Below, piece after piece: positions 19,600 to 48,268 of a DNA stretch of 64,000 nucleotides (the stretch's first letter is position 1; each line of letters begins with the position of its first letter). Both the position numbers and the translations under genes were made by a program. A model generated the notes under the pieces. It had not been told where the DNA came from. It worked only from the letters and a program-made list of their open reading frames with translations, and searched no databases. Source of the stretch: Gigantopelta aegis (Eukaryota; Mollusca; Gastropoda; Neomphalida; Peltospiridae); contig NC_054712.1 in the NCBI RefSeq assembly GCF_016097555.1, positions 46,897,571-46,961,570 of the forward strand. The letters are read 5' to 3'.

Positions 19600-20937
19600 C
19601 TGTTTTTATACCATGATTATGGTCGATTCCTGAATCTAGAACTCATTGCCATACAGTGGCATAGCATGGGTTGCCAGCGCCCAGGGCAAGGCAAGTTATT
19701 GCGCCACTGTTAGCACTCCCAGAGTCCCTTCCACCAGTCACAATTCTGCACCATGAGCAACTGCCCCGGTGGCCCCGCCCACGCTACGCCACTGATGCCA
19801 TATGTAGTGTGTTGCCAATGGTTTAATTGCGAGTTGCTTCGTTTTTCAGATCCCATGAACTAGAGTGGTAATATTTCAAACTCCAGATAGTGAGCTTTTT
19901 TTTTTCTTTTTTTTTTTACCAAGGGGGAATTGGTGAACTGACAAAGTCCACCATTCAGATCCACACATACCCTTTACTCCAGATTATTAAATTTTGATTG
20001 GAGGGGGGGAAAAACAGTAGCAGGTCATGTCCGAGTGACCTTTCATTTCACCAATCAAAGAACAGATGGAACACAAATATGTACCAGCATTTGGAATATG
20101 TCACCCGATTTCCACGTTGGAATAATAAATAAATCTACGCACATTTATTCAGATAATACTAATAAATAACTGTGTGTGTGTATAAATATATGTGCATACA
20201 TGCACATGTGCTTTGTGCGAGTGTGGTACAAATTTGTATGGTTATTTGTGTAATGAAGTATTTCTTATGTGACGACCTGTCAACCTTTAGTCAAGAGGTG
20301 TGTGTTGAAAAAGCAGGAGATTTTGTCAAAAAGCAGGAGATTTTTTAAATTCACACAATTTAACCCAAAATCGCAAGATTTAAAAAAAACATTATTACAA
20401 TAAGTTATATGAATACTTTATAATGTCATATATACTTCTTAACCATAGATCTTGGCATTAAAAAAATTGTTATGTCACATGTAATAACTGGTTTACTCTG
20501 TGTTAATATTGAGAAATAATTTTAGTGCATTTTTTAAAAATATTTAAAGTTATAAGGTAATGGTAATCTTAAATTTATGTTCTTTGCATTTCTATTCTAA
20601 ATGTAAAGATTTCAGTGAATTGTTGGTTGTGGGATGCATTTCCTGTCAAGAACAATATTCAGATCTGCGTCTTGACATGTATATATTAACCATGGAGCCT
20701 GTGATAACATGACATCAGGTAGTGCTACACCCATCAAGTTTATTGTGTTTTGTATTATGTGTGCAGTTTTTAATTTTATGAATGTTTTTTTTGGTAAATG
20801 GATGTTGTCAAAATTATTTGAGTCATTTCGCTCTTTTCCATCTTGCCCTTAAAAATGACAGAATGTCATTAAAAAAAATGTATATTATATTACTCTAGTG
20901 TTTTTGTGGTGTTGGCATGCAGAACAGTAAACAGTCA
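19600..20937. other. Intergenic stretch without recognisable gene
   Basis: Mostly AT-rich unique sequence. A short direct duplication AAAAAGCAGGAGATTTT lies at about 20308-20345, with a TG/TA-rich patch near 20170. No reading frame or splice-linked exon is convincing. Confidence 0.5.
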
Positions 20938-21270
20938 AGTTTGTTTTATTTAACGACACCACTAGGGCACATTGATTTTTTTTATCTTATCATTGGCTAT
21001 TGGAGGTCAAACATATGGTCATTCTGACACTGGTTGTTTTAGAGAAAACCTGCTGTCGCCACATAGGCTACTCTTTTATGACAGGCAGCAACCAGTTATG
21101 GATCACTGGTCGGTGGAAGTGGTTTACACCTACCCATTGAGCCTTGCGAAGCACTCTCAGGGTTTGGAGTCTGTATCTAGATTAAAAATCCCATGCCTTG
21201 ACTGGGATCCGAACCCAGTACCTACCAGCCTGTAGACCGATGGCCTAACCACGATGCCACGGAAGCCGGT
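20938..21270 (-). mobile_element. SINE, head B / tail b
   Basis: On the minus strand the head contains GTGGTTAGGCCATCGGTCTA and the B-box-like GGGTTCGGATCCC. The linker CTCAATGGGTAGGTGTAAAC and part of the core follow. Tail b ends CCTAGTGGTGTCGTTAAATAAAACAAACTT. The core is shortened. Confidence 0.8.
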
Positions 21271-21381
21271 AAGAGTAAACGGATAACACAAAGAATGCGA
21301 TGGATAGAAGCTGATGCTCAAGACCGTTTCGAAACAAGACTGTCCACTATATATCAGGCCTCGAAATTGGCAAATTAGAAG

Positions 21382-21675
21382 AAGTTTGTTTTGTTTAAAG
21401 ACACCACTAGAGCACATTGATTTATTAATTATTGGCTATTGGATGTCAAACATTTGGTAATTTTGACAGAGAGGAAACCCACTACATGTTCCATTAGTAG
21501 CAAGGGATCTTTTATATGCACCATTCTACAGACAGGATAGCTCATACCATGGCCTTTAATATACCAGTCGTGGTGCACTGGCTGGAACGAGAAATAGCCC
21601 AATGGGTCCACAGACGGGGATCGATCTTAGACCGACTGTGCATCAGGCGAACGCTTTACCACTGGGCTACAGCTC
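21382..21675 (-). mobile_element. SINE, head A / tail b
   Basis: The minus-strand reading starts GTAGCCCAGTGGTAAAGC, has the core with GATCCCTTGCTACT, and ends with tail b (CTCTAGTGGTGTCTTTAAAC, AAACAAACTTC). Confidence 0.8.
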
Positions 21676-21699
21676 AAATAGTTTATTAGGTTTGTACCC

Positions 21700-23628
21700 A
21701 GAGGAGCATTCAGTATGAAATGAAATGAACTTGTGAAAATGTGAGGTTGGTGCAGCAATGATAGTGATATCTTTAATAAAATTCTGAATGTCAGCAAGGT
21801 GGGTTAGGTTTGTTTGTTGTTTTGTTTGGTTTTTTGTGGGGTTGGGGTGTAATAATGTTTTTCATGGTGACTATTCTGTGGAGCAATGTTGACACACTAA
21901 AGCACATTTATTTTAAACTCATAACCATTCCTTTCTACCGGGACACTTCTAAGCCCCACCCCCCTCCTCCCACACACTGTAATCTATGCCTGGTATATCT
22001 ACAGATTGTGTGTGTGTGTGGGGGGTGGGGGGTGGGGGTGGACTATATTAAAACAATAAATTCAATCGTGATTTTATTCTGTTGAGGTACATGTATTCTG
22101 TGGAACTGAATGCTCGGTTCACCTGATAGCAAATACCTGTAATTACATAGAACTTTCAACATTTCCTGTTATATAAACAGATCATCACAAAAGTAGATAA
22201 CAAATCTATGAATGCTCAACTTACAAACGCCCTAATGACAGAAAGTCTTAAAGGAGTATTATCACAAATTGGCCAGCATTATAGCTAATTTTCCTTGAAC
22301 CAAATCCTAAGTTACATCACAACTGAAAACAAAATGTCATGGTCTAGTGATTTATAAGAATTGTTTGCAGATTCTTGTAAAATAATACATGTACTTACTC
22401 AAGGTGTCATTTTGGCCATAGTGACAAGCAGCAACAAATAATAAAAATATCACTTTTATACTGATGGAAAGAAATAAGGGAACATATCAAATTGTAGACC
22501 AAATTTAATTCACAACTAGCGTAGTAATGTCTGTATTTCATACCAAGTTGTAATGTGGGACTGAATGTCTGTAGTGTTGAATGTGCTGCCTATATGTTCC
22601 CAGTCAACTTCTGACAATATGAATTGATTTTTGATGCAGTCATTAATCTTTGTTGCTATCTGTGTGATCCTTTATTTCTTTCCATCAGTATATCTACTTT
22701 TAATAAGACTAGTTCAAGGATAATATCTTTTTTTAAATACTACCCTACAAGGATTAAATATCGATGCTCAATATGGCAATATCTTAAATGGTTCCCCATA
22801 ATCACTCCCTCAGTTTTTCATGGCAAGGTGTGATTAAATCATTATACAAACTTTTTAAAAGACTGTTTTAGTGATACTGACAATATTAAGCATTAAACTT
22901 ACACTTGCTATGATAAAAAAGTTGTTTCCTCATAAATTCTCAACATATTTGTTACTCTTTTTGGAGCACACTTCCACTGAGACTCCATGATCATTTAAAT
23001 GGAACTATTCAATGAGAGATCTGAGACGTTGCCACATGTGTTACTCTTTTTTATGTTTTTCCATTGATGATACACAGTGGTCATCAATGCTGTATCACAA
23101 TAGACAGAATGATTCCATCAGATAAACTGGTGAAACCTACTGCAGTCATACAGGCGATTCTTTCTGATTCTCTGGATAGAATGGCGAAACAACAATGATT
23201 CTTTTTTTTTACCCAATTGGTTTTCTAATGCAGCAGAATCTACCAAGAACACCTTGCAGGCAGAGCTTGTTTATGGATCCGCTGGGCCCCCTTCCCAGGA
23301 TATATTTTGTAAATCCTTCAAGGAGAGAGGAACAATTACCTGGGGAAAATAAATGTACACATCACTGCAGGGCCCCCTGAAACGTGGGGCCCATAGCATG
23401 TGCTACATATTGTACTAGGATAAACCGGCTCTGCTTACATACCCATAGGAATCAGTTGGGGGAGGGGGTTGGGGGGAGCTGTGCGTTCTCCACTTGAGGA
23501 CAAACATGTCAAAAAACTAATTCTTATCTTAAAAAAAAAAAAAAAAAGGATAAATATTGTAAACCCCACCCCACCCCCTACATCCAACTATAGACAGATG
23601 TGATATATACACAGGTGAAATTAACAAT
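21700..23628. other. Intergenic region between FASTKD1-like and PSMG4 genes
   Basis: Holds a TG/GGGGTGGG simple repeat at about 22008-22042, a TA-target MITE at 22460-22689, and G-rich and poly-A patches at about 23460-23550. No exon is recognised. An obvious polyadenylation signal for PSMG4 on the minus strand was not found. Confidence 0.5.
22460..22689. mobile_element. MITE with ACTGATGGAAAGAAATAA ends (Tc1/mariner-like)
   Basis: The left end ACTGATGGAAAGAAATAAGG is inverted at the right end as TTATTTCTTTCCATCAGT. TA is present on both flanks. At about 230 bases it is too short to encode a transposase. Confidence 0.75.
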
Positions 23629-23747
23629 TTAAAACTTGTCTGGATGAGCCTTCAGTTCATCAAATATATGTTTCTCCACCAGAGGAAGCATAGTCTGATT
23701 GTATTCCAGGTTACAACTCACAAACACCTGCTTTCCAGTCTTCTTGG
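23629..23747 (-). CDS. PSMG4: PSMG4 exon 3 (C-terminus, stop)
   Basis: Acceptor tttctttcag after a long poly-A on the + strand. It completes Ala, then KKTGKQVFVSCNLEYNQTML, LVEKHIFDELKAHPDKF and TAA (23629-23631). The KQVFVS and C-terminal KF match the family. Confidence 0.9.
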
Positions 23748-26700
23748 CTGAAAGAAAAAAAAAAAAAAAAAAAAATGAAAGGACTATTTGTTTGACCACA
23801 TCTTAGCACATTTTTAAATACATATCTGTGATTTCAAACAAGAAACTACATGTATAAATAACTATACCAATTAATAATTGTACTCAAATCCCCAATACCC
23901 TAATCTTATATATTACTAACAGTATTAGCAACAAGAGATACTTTACAGGCATTTTGCTTCAGGCAGGATTATTTAGTATATGGTTGGAAGCCTATTAATA
24001 AAGTATTTGCAAAATTGGTTAGAATGGGAAAAACAATGGATCTGACCACTGACAGAGATTGGTCCTTCAACCAACTGCACCTCAGAGAATGCCATGTCAC
24101 CAGTACACATTGACTAATATTTAATTAAAAAGTCTTACCTAATTTCTGTGCAATGCTGCTTGATGTTGAGTCAGTTCTATTTCCAAACAGATGATTCACT
24201 GTTGGAACATTCTCCTGAAAGATATCAACTGAAAAGATAAATCCAAACCACATACAGTGAAACCTCTCAAGACCGGACCCTCTGTAAACTGGAATTCCCT
24301 CAAAACCGGACGTTTTACAGAGTCCCTTTTTAAAAACCAGAACAAAACTTAACCTGTCTAAACCAGATCCCTCTTTTTACCAGACATTTTTATTGGTCCC
24401 TAGGGTGTTCGGTTTAGAGGGGTTTCACTGTAAAAACAGTTTAACATGATATTACTAATATACCGGTATTTCTTAAAAACTAAATAAAATACAACTTTAA
24501 AAATACAGACAGAAGATATAACCACTCAAAACAAAAAAACAAAACACCACCAACAAATAAACCCCAAAACACTGAATTTTAAGTCCAGGACTTGTTGCAT
24601 ATTTGTTAAGACACACTATGTTAAGCCTACGAAGAGTCAAAATGGAGCCCAATGCTAAACTTTCAAGTTGGGTTTTTTAACACCTCTAGAGCACACTGAT
24701 TTATTAAATATTGTCTATTGGATGTCAAGCATTTGGTAATTCTGACATATAGTCTTAGAGAGGAAACCCGCTGTATTTTCCCATAAATGGGATAGCACAT
24801 ATCATGGCACTAGCTGGAACGAGAAATAGCCCAATAAGCCACTAACAGGGATTAATCCTAGACTGACCAGACATCAAGCGAGTACTTTACCACTGGACTA
24901 TAGTCATACTTATAGGTTAAACATATTGTTAAATGCAAGGGGGGGGGGGGGGGGGGGGAGAGAGAGAGTAGACTATGGTATGATGATGGCAGGTTACCTC
25001 TCATTAGTCTTAAACCATATACCTGATGCCAAATAACTAAACTTAAAATGTGTCGAGTGCATTGTTGATACAAGGTTAAATAAAAAACATTACTTTCTTC
25101 CTTAGGCCTAAAAGAAATGTGTGTTTTTTAAGGTTTCATCCTTGAAAAACATAGGGTAGGTAGGTAATTAGTAGGAACTGTTTTGTTTGGGGTTGTGTTT
25201 TTGTTGGGGGTTTTTGGGGGGTATTGAATCAAACCGAGAAAACAGAATCAGTTGAGGTGTTCCAAATATAGATCACGATTTAAAATTAAACAATTTGTTT
25301 TTAAATATCTTTCTTTCTTTTTTGCTTCAAAACAGTTCTGGGTCTCTTCATATAATTTGGGTTGGTCAGGAAACCAGAAACACATTTTTTGTTTAAGGCC
25401 TTAACAACAAACTAAAAGCTTAGAAACTAGTTTTTTAAAAATAAATAAATTAATTTAAATGAAATGTTTTATTTTAACGACACACTCAACACATTTTATT
25501 TACAGTTATATGGCGTCAGACATATGGTTAAGGACCACACAGATATATAGAGAGAGGAAACCTGCTGTCGCCACTTCATGGACTACTCTTTTTGATTAAC
25601 AGCAAAGAATCTTTTATATGCATCATCCCACAGACAGGGTAGTACATAACACGGCCTTTGATATGCCAGTCATGGTGCACCGACTGGAACGAGAAATAGC
25701 CCAATGGGCCCACCAACAGGGATCGATCCCAGACTGACCGCGCATCGAGTGAGCGCTTTAACACTGGGCTATGTCCCGCCCTTAATTAATTTAAAAAAGA
25801 AAAACAAATATGATTTGTTGTATATTCACTAAAGATACACTACTGTGTAAGCTAGGGCTGCTGAGAGTTAGATCAAGCCCAGAGCTAGTAATATCTATAG
25901 ATTAAAAGTATTGTTAAATACAAAAGGGGTTGGGTAGTTGGCAGTGTTTCTGCTAGAAATTAATTTTTCGGTATGGCACTATGGAATTGAATGCAACCAC
26001 TATCAACAGGGGGTATGGGGGACCTCCCCCAGAAACAAAATGGGTTTAGTTTAGGGTTAGGGTTAAGAAAATCATACAGTAATAATAAGAGAAGTTAATT
26101 TTGTCAAAAGGTTATTAACTTTAAAAAAAAATCTGCAAAACGTTTGGGGTATGGCGCCATACCCATTTTACCTTCGAGCACAAACCCTGGTTGGGTGGCT
26201 ACAGTATCCATGGCCTACAGGACTAATTATACTGGAGGGTGGTAACAGAAACCTATTTGGTGAAAAAATATAACTCATGCTTTTCAATCAATCCAATGAC
26301 ATGGAAGGAAGGAAGGAAGGAAATGTTTTATTTAACGATGCACTCAACACATTTTATTTAAGGTTATATCGTTAAGGACCATGCAGATATTGAAGGAGGT
26401 AACCTGCTGTCAACATTTCATGGGCTACTCTTTTCGATTGGCAGCAAGGGATCTTTTATATGCACCATCCCATAGACAGGATAGCTGCTATTAGCACATA
26501 TCACGGCCTTTGATATACCAGTCGTGGTGCACTGGCTGGAGCGAGAAATAGCCCAATGGGCCCACTGACAGGGATCAATCCCAAACCAACCGCGCATCAA
26601 GCGAGTGCATTACCACTGGGCTACATCTCCCCCCCCCCCCCCCCCCCCCCCCCAAATGATATGGAGTGCAGAACAGCACATTGATCAATAAACCGTTATG

Positions 26701-27639
26701 GATATAACTCGAACCATACATACATATGTGTACATGCTTACAAATATGCAAATTTAAGAAATACCCATTAACTTGGATTATTTTTGTCACAGCATATATT
26801 CCACCAGGGTTTCGGAAAGATATCCGCTCAGTCCCCCCACCCTCCCTCATCAATGTATAGAGGGATTTTTTTATGGCGGCTTGTAAATAAAAATAATAAA
26901 GGTGGGTACTGGGCAGATATTTTGTCAGGGTTTCTGCCAGAGTACCGAGGGTAAACTTATTAGTGCAGGGCACACATTAAGTCAATACTTACACACTTTC
27001 TGTCCGTTCGGACTAGTAAAAAATTATGTACCCTAAAATCTTGGAAATTAATGGATTTTTGGTGTTTTTGTTTTAACATAGATGATGGTTAAGAAAACTG
27101 CAGTTTAAAATTTGTCAAAGCAAATGAAATAAGTGTCATTTTTTTTAAAACACACTGCCCCCCCCCCCCCCCACTTTCAGATATTTTGCTTTATAATAGT
27201 GTAAAAGTGTGTAAATATAAAAGTGTGCCCCCACCCCCACCCCTTTTTTGGTACCTTCCTACGCCACAGAAACATTTAAACAAATAAGCATAACCAGTCA
27301 ACTATCTTTTCTTTTCTTCTAAATTACTATCATCTCCTTCAACTTTTTTTAATTGTTATTTATCATTATTGTTATTATATTTAAGTTTTTGCTATATAAT
27401 TATAGTATACTAGGCCTATATATATAATATAGCCTATGATCTGCACTCACATATTTTGTGTTCATTGACATGGCCATGTTTTGTAACGTCGGCACGTTCC
27501 CCACGAACAAATGAAAACTATTATTAAGTTTTATAACTTGGAAAAATACTGTTGTATCGAGTATTTTCGTCTGGAATGAGTGAACGTGTAATGAGTGTTC
27601 ACAATCAACAAGTGAAGTTATCGATGTATTCTCTTCCAT
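23629..27639 (-). CDS. PSMG4: Proteasome assembly chaperone 4 (PAC4), three exons
   Basis: Minus-strand exons are 27451-27639, 24139-24214 and 23629-23747, all GT-AG with matching phases, giving 127 residues (the human protein is 123). PSMG4 pairs with PSMG3 to help assemble the alpha ring of the 20S proteasome, in cytosol and nucleus. Recognition rests on three parts in family order: SLHVHSFQTKILDTTVFFQV with SFHLFVGNVPTLQNMAMSM; ENVPTVNHLFGNRTDSTSSS; and AKKTGKQVFVSCNLEYNQTM with LVEKHIFDELKAHPDKF-stop. ATG 27639 begins MEENTSITSL and is the only suitable start. Intron 1 is 3.2 kb and holds several SINEs and MITEs. The gene points toward the FASTKD1-like gene and away from beta-tubulin. Confidence 0.9.
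24139..24214 (-). CDS. PSMG4: PSMG4 exon 2
   Basis: Acceptor gatatctttcag, then ENVPTVNHLFGNRTDSTSSS and IAQKL plus one base, then donor GTAAG. It corresponds to the family's serine/threonine-rich loop followed by a short helix. Confidence 0.88.
24255..24430. mobile_element. MITE with CAGTGAAACCTCT ends, TA target
   Basis: The left end CAGTGAAACCTCTCAA pairs with the right end AGAGGGGTTTCACTG, with TA on both flanks. Internal direct repeats of ACCGGA/ACCAGA are visible. This end sequence is reminiscent of pogo/Tigger-type MITEs. It lies in PSMG4 intron 2, 40 bases upstream of exon 2. Confidence 0.75.
24667..24903 (-). mobile_element. SINE, head A / tail b, internally deleted
   Basis: The minus-strand reading has TAGTCCAGTGGTAAAGTACT, a degenerate B box, GGGCTATTTCTCG, a shortened core and tail b. 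It is more diverged than the other copies. Confidence 0.65.
24958..25110 (+). mobile_element. SINE 3' fragment, tail a
   Basis: It contains TTAAACCATATACCTGATGC, ATGTGTCGAGTGCATTGTT and AAATAAAAAACATTACTTTC after a poly-G run (24939-24958). Only the tail half remains. It lies in PSMG4 intron 1. Confidence 0.6.
25461..25782 (-). mobile_element. SINE, head A / tail a, full length
   Basis: Complete head, core and tail on the minus strand. A perfect 12-bp target duplication AATTAATTTAAA lies at 25448-25459 and 25784-25795. Confidence 0.87.
25942..26190. mobile_element. hAT-like non-autonomous element F, copy 1
   Basis: It begins CAGTGTTTCTGCTAGAAATT and ends GAGCACAAACCCTG, an imperfect inverted repeat. 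Interior motifs GAATTGAATGCAACCA, GTTAAGAAAATCATACAGTA and GGGTATGGCGCCA recur at 32668-32873. A stray end (CAGGGTTTCTGCCAGAG) is at about 26928. It lies in PSMG4 intron 1. Confidence 0.65.
26306..26654 (-). mobile_element. SINE, head A / tail a, with poly-C run
   Basis: Full tail, core and head on the minus strand, followed by an uninterrupted C run at 26628-26653. AATGA-C/T-ATGGA at 26295-26305 and 26655-26665 looks like a target duplication, which would place the C run inside the insertion. Confidence 0.75.
27451..27639 (-). CDS. PSMG4: PSMG4 exon 1
   Basis: 63 codons from MEENTSITSL to SMNTKY, phase 0, followed by the donor GTGAGT (27445-27450 on the complement). It covers the first beta strands of the PAC3/PAC4-type fold. 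Confidence 0.9.
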
Positions 27640-28490
27640 GCTCTCAGTTCATGCCTCGCTCCGTCATGATAGACTGTTCCATATTCGTGCAATAAAGCGA
27701 CAACTGCAAAAAAATCCAACATTCATAATTCTAAAAGTAGGCCGGGATATTATTGTTTAAAACTAGGTCAAACGTGTGACTTCCACATGCTAGTAATATA
27801 AAAGTATATCTGACGGTAATGTTGATGTGTGATTTAAACAAGACCGCGTATGTTTATTATTAAAATATCGAGTAGGAATACATCGCGCATTGAGTTCCGC
27901 AAAGCAGCAAATTGACTGCTAGTATTTCCAGGGGTGGTATCAAAAAGTTACACGAGCTACTCTAGATTCACTAATACCAAAACCTTTATTAGCTCAGCCA
28001 TTTAAATACCTTTCGACCGACCGTTCAAAATTGCGCCAAATTTCCTCAATCAAAATTGCGCACCCTTTTCTCTTTGGCCTTAACTGCTCCATTCAAAATT
28101 CCATAGCACCGCCTGCTACCGATCTGATCGGGCTGCTGGTGCTCCCTTGCACCTGCCAGTGCAGGCGGTCCCTCCTCTCCCCTCCCCCCACCTTTCCTGT
28201 CACATGGGCGTACATAGAGGGTGGGTTCGACCGAACCCCCCCTGAAATCGCTTTTTTTATAATTTAATATCATTATTATATTTACTCAACATAGAAATAT
28301 ATGCCCAATATCTCTGCAATCTATTTTGGAACCCACCTTTTTAAAATCCTATGTATGCCCATATGTGTCATGAACGGAGGAGCCGGCCAAGGCCGGCTCT
28401 TGTGCGCTACAACAGCTTGTTCTGAATGTGCACGTAAAACCCTATGACATGACATGACAAAAAGTTACATGTATCAATCCACTCGGATCG

Positions 28491-28521
<31 letters not shown>

Positions 28522-28903
28522 TTAAAGAACTTAATGAGTGTTTTATCAAGGTGCATCATTACAATAGATAAGATGCTGATCAGATTAAAATCAACTGTTT
28601 GGACACGAGATGACCTTTTTCTTTCATACTGTGAAATTTACTACAGCTATAATTTATTTCTGAGCCGATTGGTTTATAAGCTGAATATATAGAGAATAAT
28701 ACATTCGTGTCTGTTAAATAACATTTATCTTACGAGTTGTTTTAAAATGTAAGTAACGAGCAAAAGCGAGATGGATACGTTTACAACGAGTGTGTGTCCC
28801 CCCCCCCCCCCCTCCCCCTCCCAACTTTTTGGCACCTTCCTTCGCCACTGATTATTAATTATGTTTGTTGATCCCATCTAATAGCTGAAATTAGGCATAG
28901 TTA

Positions 28904-28949
<46 letters not shown>

Positions 28950-29909
28950 GCGACCGGGCGAAGTGAGCCCAAACTTTGCTCGGACTAGCCTGACTTCGCC
29001 GTGCCAGTCATTATAAGGCGAAATCTGTGTCGCCTTTTTAAAAATCACTTGCAAGGTACACAATCGCGGATGAATGGTGAGGAACAACTATTCATAAATA
29101 ATAATTAAGTGTGAAGTGTCTGAGTGCTTGAAGAGAGACTGGCGCCACAAACTCATGCGACAGACTCACAGACGGTCTAGCTCAGACAACACCCATGTCT
29201 GGCACTAATAGTAGGCCTAAACGTGTTACTGACTGTTGAAGCGTACTGTCAGGCGAATGTGCTGGAAATTGTACAAGGGTGGGGATCTATACTATGGCGA
29301 GTGAATTTTTTTTAGAGAGTTTGGGGCATGCTGCACCAGAAAATACATTGAAAAAAATATTCGTTTGGAGCAGCAGACCTCGACGTGAAAAAAAAGCGTG
29401 GAGTAGTTAACTAGTTCTACGTAGACTTTGTTATAATTAATAAATTCAACATACAAAACAGACGTCGAAATAATAAAATAATACAGGCAAACCTGTCCTA
29501 GCGGATTTTTAATTTATATGCACTCATAATAAGCGGTGACTTGTCCTACACACTCAGCGGCCACTTAAACTGGATCCCCAAGTCGCTAAAGTGCCCGTGT
29601 TAAGCGACAACTACATATATTCTATATAAAAATAAAAAAAGTGACAAGGTGCAGCAGATAAGCAAGTTTCACACCTTCACGGATACTTCAGTGTGACAAC
29701 TTCACAATGTATCAATTAAGAAACTGACTGTGGAACGCATTTAATTGTCTCTGGGTAATCTACGGTTGACCGTGGTATGTTAATTTACTAGAACAATACT
29801 CTACTTGGAGTAGTTATTAAATGAAATGAGAACACAAACTTGCGAGAGAATGAATTCCAAACGGTTAAATTAGTGCTTTTCAATTACATTTCATTATTTT
29901 TTAAGAAAG
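27640..29909. other. Region upstream of PSMG4, no further gene seen
   Basis: Presumably includes the PSMG4 promoter, but no TATA box was recognised. It holds poly-A (28496-28521), poly-C (28798-28812) and a TA microsatellite (28908-28948). A degenerate element with ACAGGCAAACCTGTCC lies near 29488. Confidence 0.45.
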
Positions 29910-30316
29910 TAAAGTTTGTTTGTTTGTTTTATTTAACGACGCCACTAGAGCACATTGATTTTTTTTTATCTTATCATCGGCTATTGGACGTCAAACATAT
30001 GGTCATTCTGACATTGTTTTTTTTTAGAGGAAACCCGCTGTCGCCACATAGGCTATTCTTGTACGACAGGCAGCAAGGGATCTTTTATTTGCGCTTCCCA
30101 CAGGCAGGATAGCACAAACCATGGCCTTTGTTGAACCAGTTATGGATCACTGGTCGGTGCAAGTGGTTTACACCTACCCATTGAGCCTTGCGGAGCACTC
30201 ACTCAGGGTTTGGAGTCGGTATCTGGATTAAAAATTCCATGCCTCGACTGGGATCCGAACCCAGTACCTACCAGCCTGTAGACCGATGGCCTAACCACGA
30301 CGCCACCGAGGCCGGT
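29910..30316 (-). mobile_element. SINE, head B / tail b, full length
   Basis: The minus-strand reading contains the head GTGGTTAGGCCATCGGTCTA and GGGTTCGGATCCCAGTC. The linker, core (GATCCCTTGCTGCC) and tail b with CTCTAGTGGCGTCGTTAAAT follow. Flanks ATTATTTTTTAAGAAAG (29893-29909) and ATTATTTTTAAAGAAGG (30318-30334) look like a slightly diverged target duplication. Confidence 0.85.
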
Positions 30317-30609
30317 TATTATTTTTAAAGAAGGCGACATGCATGTGGAAAGGTGATTTAAAAAAAAAAAAAACCTACAGAGCACATATCCATCAATTAG
30401 CCGTACAAACAGTAAACAAATAAAAAATAAATACAAATTGTAAAAGTTGCACCTGTATTAAGATAACTTCTTCTTTTTTTTCGATTTTGTTTTTTTTAAT
30501 TAAAAATTCAAGTCTCCCTGTGGTTAAAAACTTCGCCATCTCTAAAGTTTGAGAAAGAAGTGACTTCGCTCTATGATTTTGACCTCGTGTGAAGCCCTGA
30601 TAATGGCTG

Positions 30610-30611
<2 letters not shown>

Positions 30612-30658
<47 letters not shown>
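30612..30658. repeat. TA microsatellite
   Basis: An uninterrupted AT/TA run directly abuts the element starting at 30659, and TA continues after its end at 30825. The element was therefore probably inserted into the microsatellite. Confidence 0.85.
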
Positions 30659-30661
<3 letters not shown>

Positions 30662-30824
30662 TGGCGGATCCAGAAAATTAATTTTGGGGGCCCGAATGAC
30701 ATGAGGCGGATTGCCAATGGAACTTTGGGGGATGTTTGTAGGGGATCGTAAATTTTTTAAATATATATTAAAATTATAACTGTCGCAAAATTTAGCTCCT
30801 GCCCCCCCCCCAGATCCGCCTCTG
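30659..30824. mobile_element. hAT-like MITE inside TA microsatellite
   Basis: It starts CAGTGGCGGATCCAG and ends CCAGATCCGCCTCTG, an imperfect 15-bp inverted repeat. The interior is AT-rich with a poly-C run. Confidence 0.7.
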
Positions 30825-31218
30825 TATATACTGCTGATACTTTTTTATCTGCCCCCACCTAACCCCCCACCCCCCGTATTTCCGGAACACCCCTAAATTA
30901 AACAACATTCAGCATAGTGCCATTCAATTAAAACTACCGGAACAATAATTATTTTACAAGTGTGGCGCAAAGTTGTTGCTCACCAGTTTCCAACCAATCA
31001 GTAATTTGTTTACAAATTGACAATACTTTTCCGGAAATTCACTTTCTTTTGAAATTAATGCGCGTACAGTGACATTGGTCATGGTTATCAACATATAATG
31101 CTGGTGGTGATTTTTATTCATACATAAATTTAATTTATTTATTGTTATTATAGGGGATTTAAAACGATCGTATTAAAAGTGTTTTGAAGAAAGAATAGTT
31201 CCCAGTTTTACAAAGATA

Positions 31219-31227
31219 GCCAATCAG
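31219..31227 (+). promoter_or_regulatory. CCAAT box of the beta-tubulin promoter
   Basis: GCCAATCAG lies about 65 bases upstream of the TATA box, a normal position for an NF-Y site. Another CCAATCA is at 30994-31000. Confidence 0.5.
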
Positions 31228-31282
31228 AACCCATCTTACAAATCCACTTATATCGGAAGGATATAGCGGTCAAAACGAACAC

Positions 31283-31290
31283 TATAAATA
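31283..31290 (+). promoter_or_regulatory. TATA box of the beta-tubulin gene
   Basis: TATAAATA lies 88-95 bases upstream of the ATG. Transcription would be expected to start near 31313-31320, giving a 5' UTR of about 60 bases. Confidence 0.65.
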
Positions 31291-31377
31291 AGTTGACGAC
31301 GGATTTTTGTGCGGTAATCTGTTGAGACTTGGTAAAAGATATTTTGTTGGTGAATTACAGTAAAATACATTTCGAAA

Positions 31378-47828
<16,451 letters not shown>

Positions 47829-48221
47829 GTTTAGAACAGTGCAGTCTCCATCAGGACCCTTAATTGTTTACTTCTACTTACACATCAATCAGACTGGACT
47901 CTACCAAAGAATGCACATGCATGTCTACAGTTCATTACATTCTTTAAACTTAAAATGATTTTGATTGTAGTATTTGGTGCACTTTATTCTAGTACTTAAA
48001 AATGGTGCACTGTTTGTGGACAATTCCATTGCCAGATGGATAAATAGGCAATTGTTTTTATTCTGATCTTGACCATCGCATAATATCAAAAACGTAAATA
48101 ACTATATCGAATATGCAAAAGCAAAAACAAGACTATTTTGAAAATGAGATTTGACAATTGGGCTGGAAATTCTTTTTACGTAGGGTAGGTTGGCTTTTAA
48201 AATAAATATATATCTCTATCT

Positions 48222-48228
48222 CTTTATC

Positions 48229-48265
<37 letters not shown>

Positions 48266-48268
48266 ATA
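48222..48268. repeat. TCTA microsatellite
   Basis: A TATC/TCTA run followed by TATATA, then a short ATGC/ATAC run to about 48292. It interrupts the downstream copy of the tubulin 3' duplication. Confidence 0.85.
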
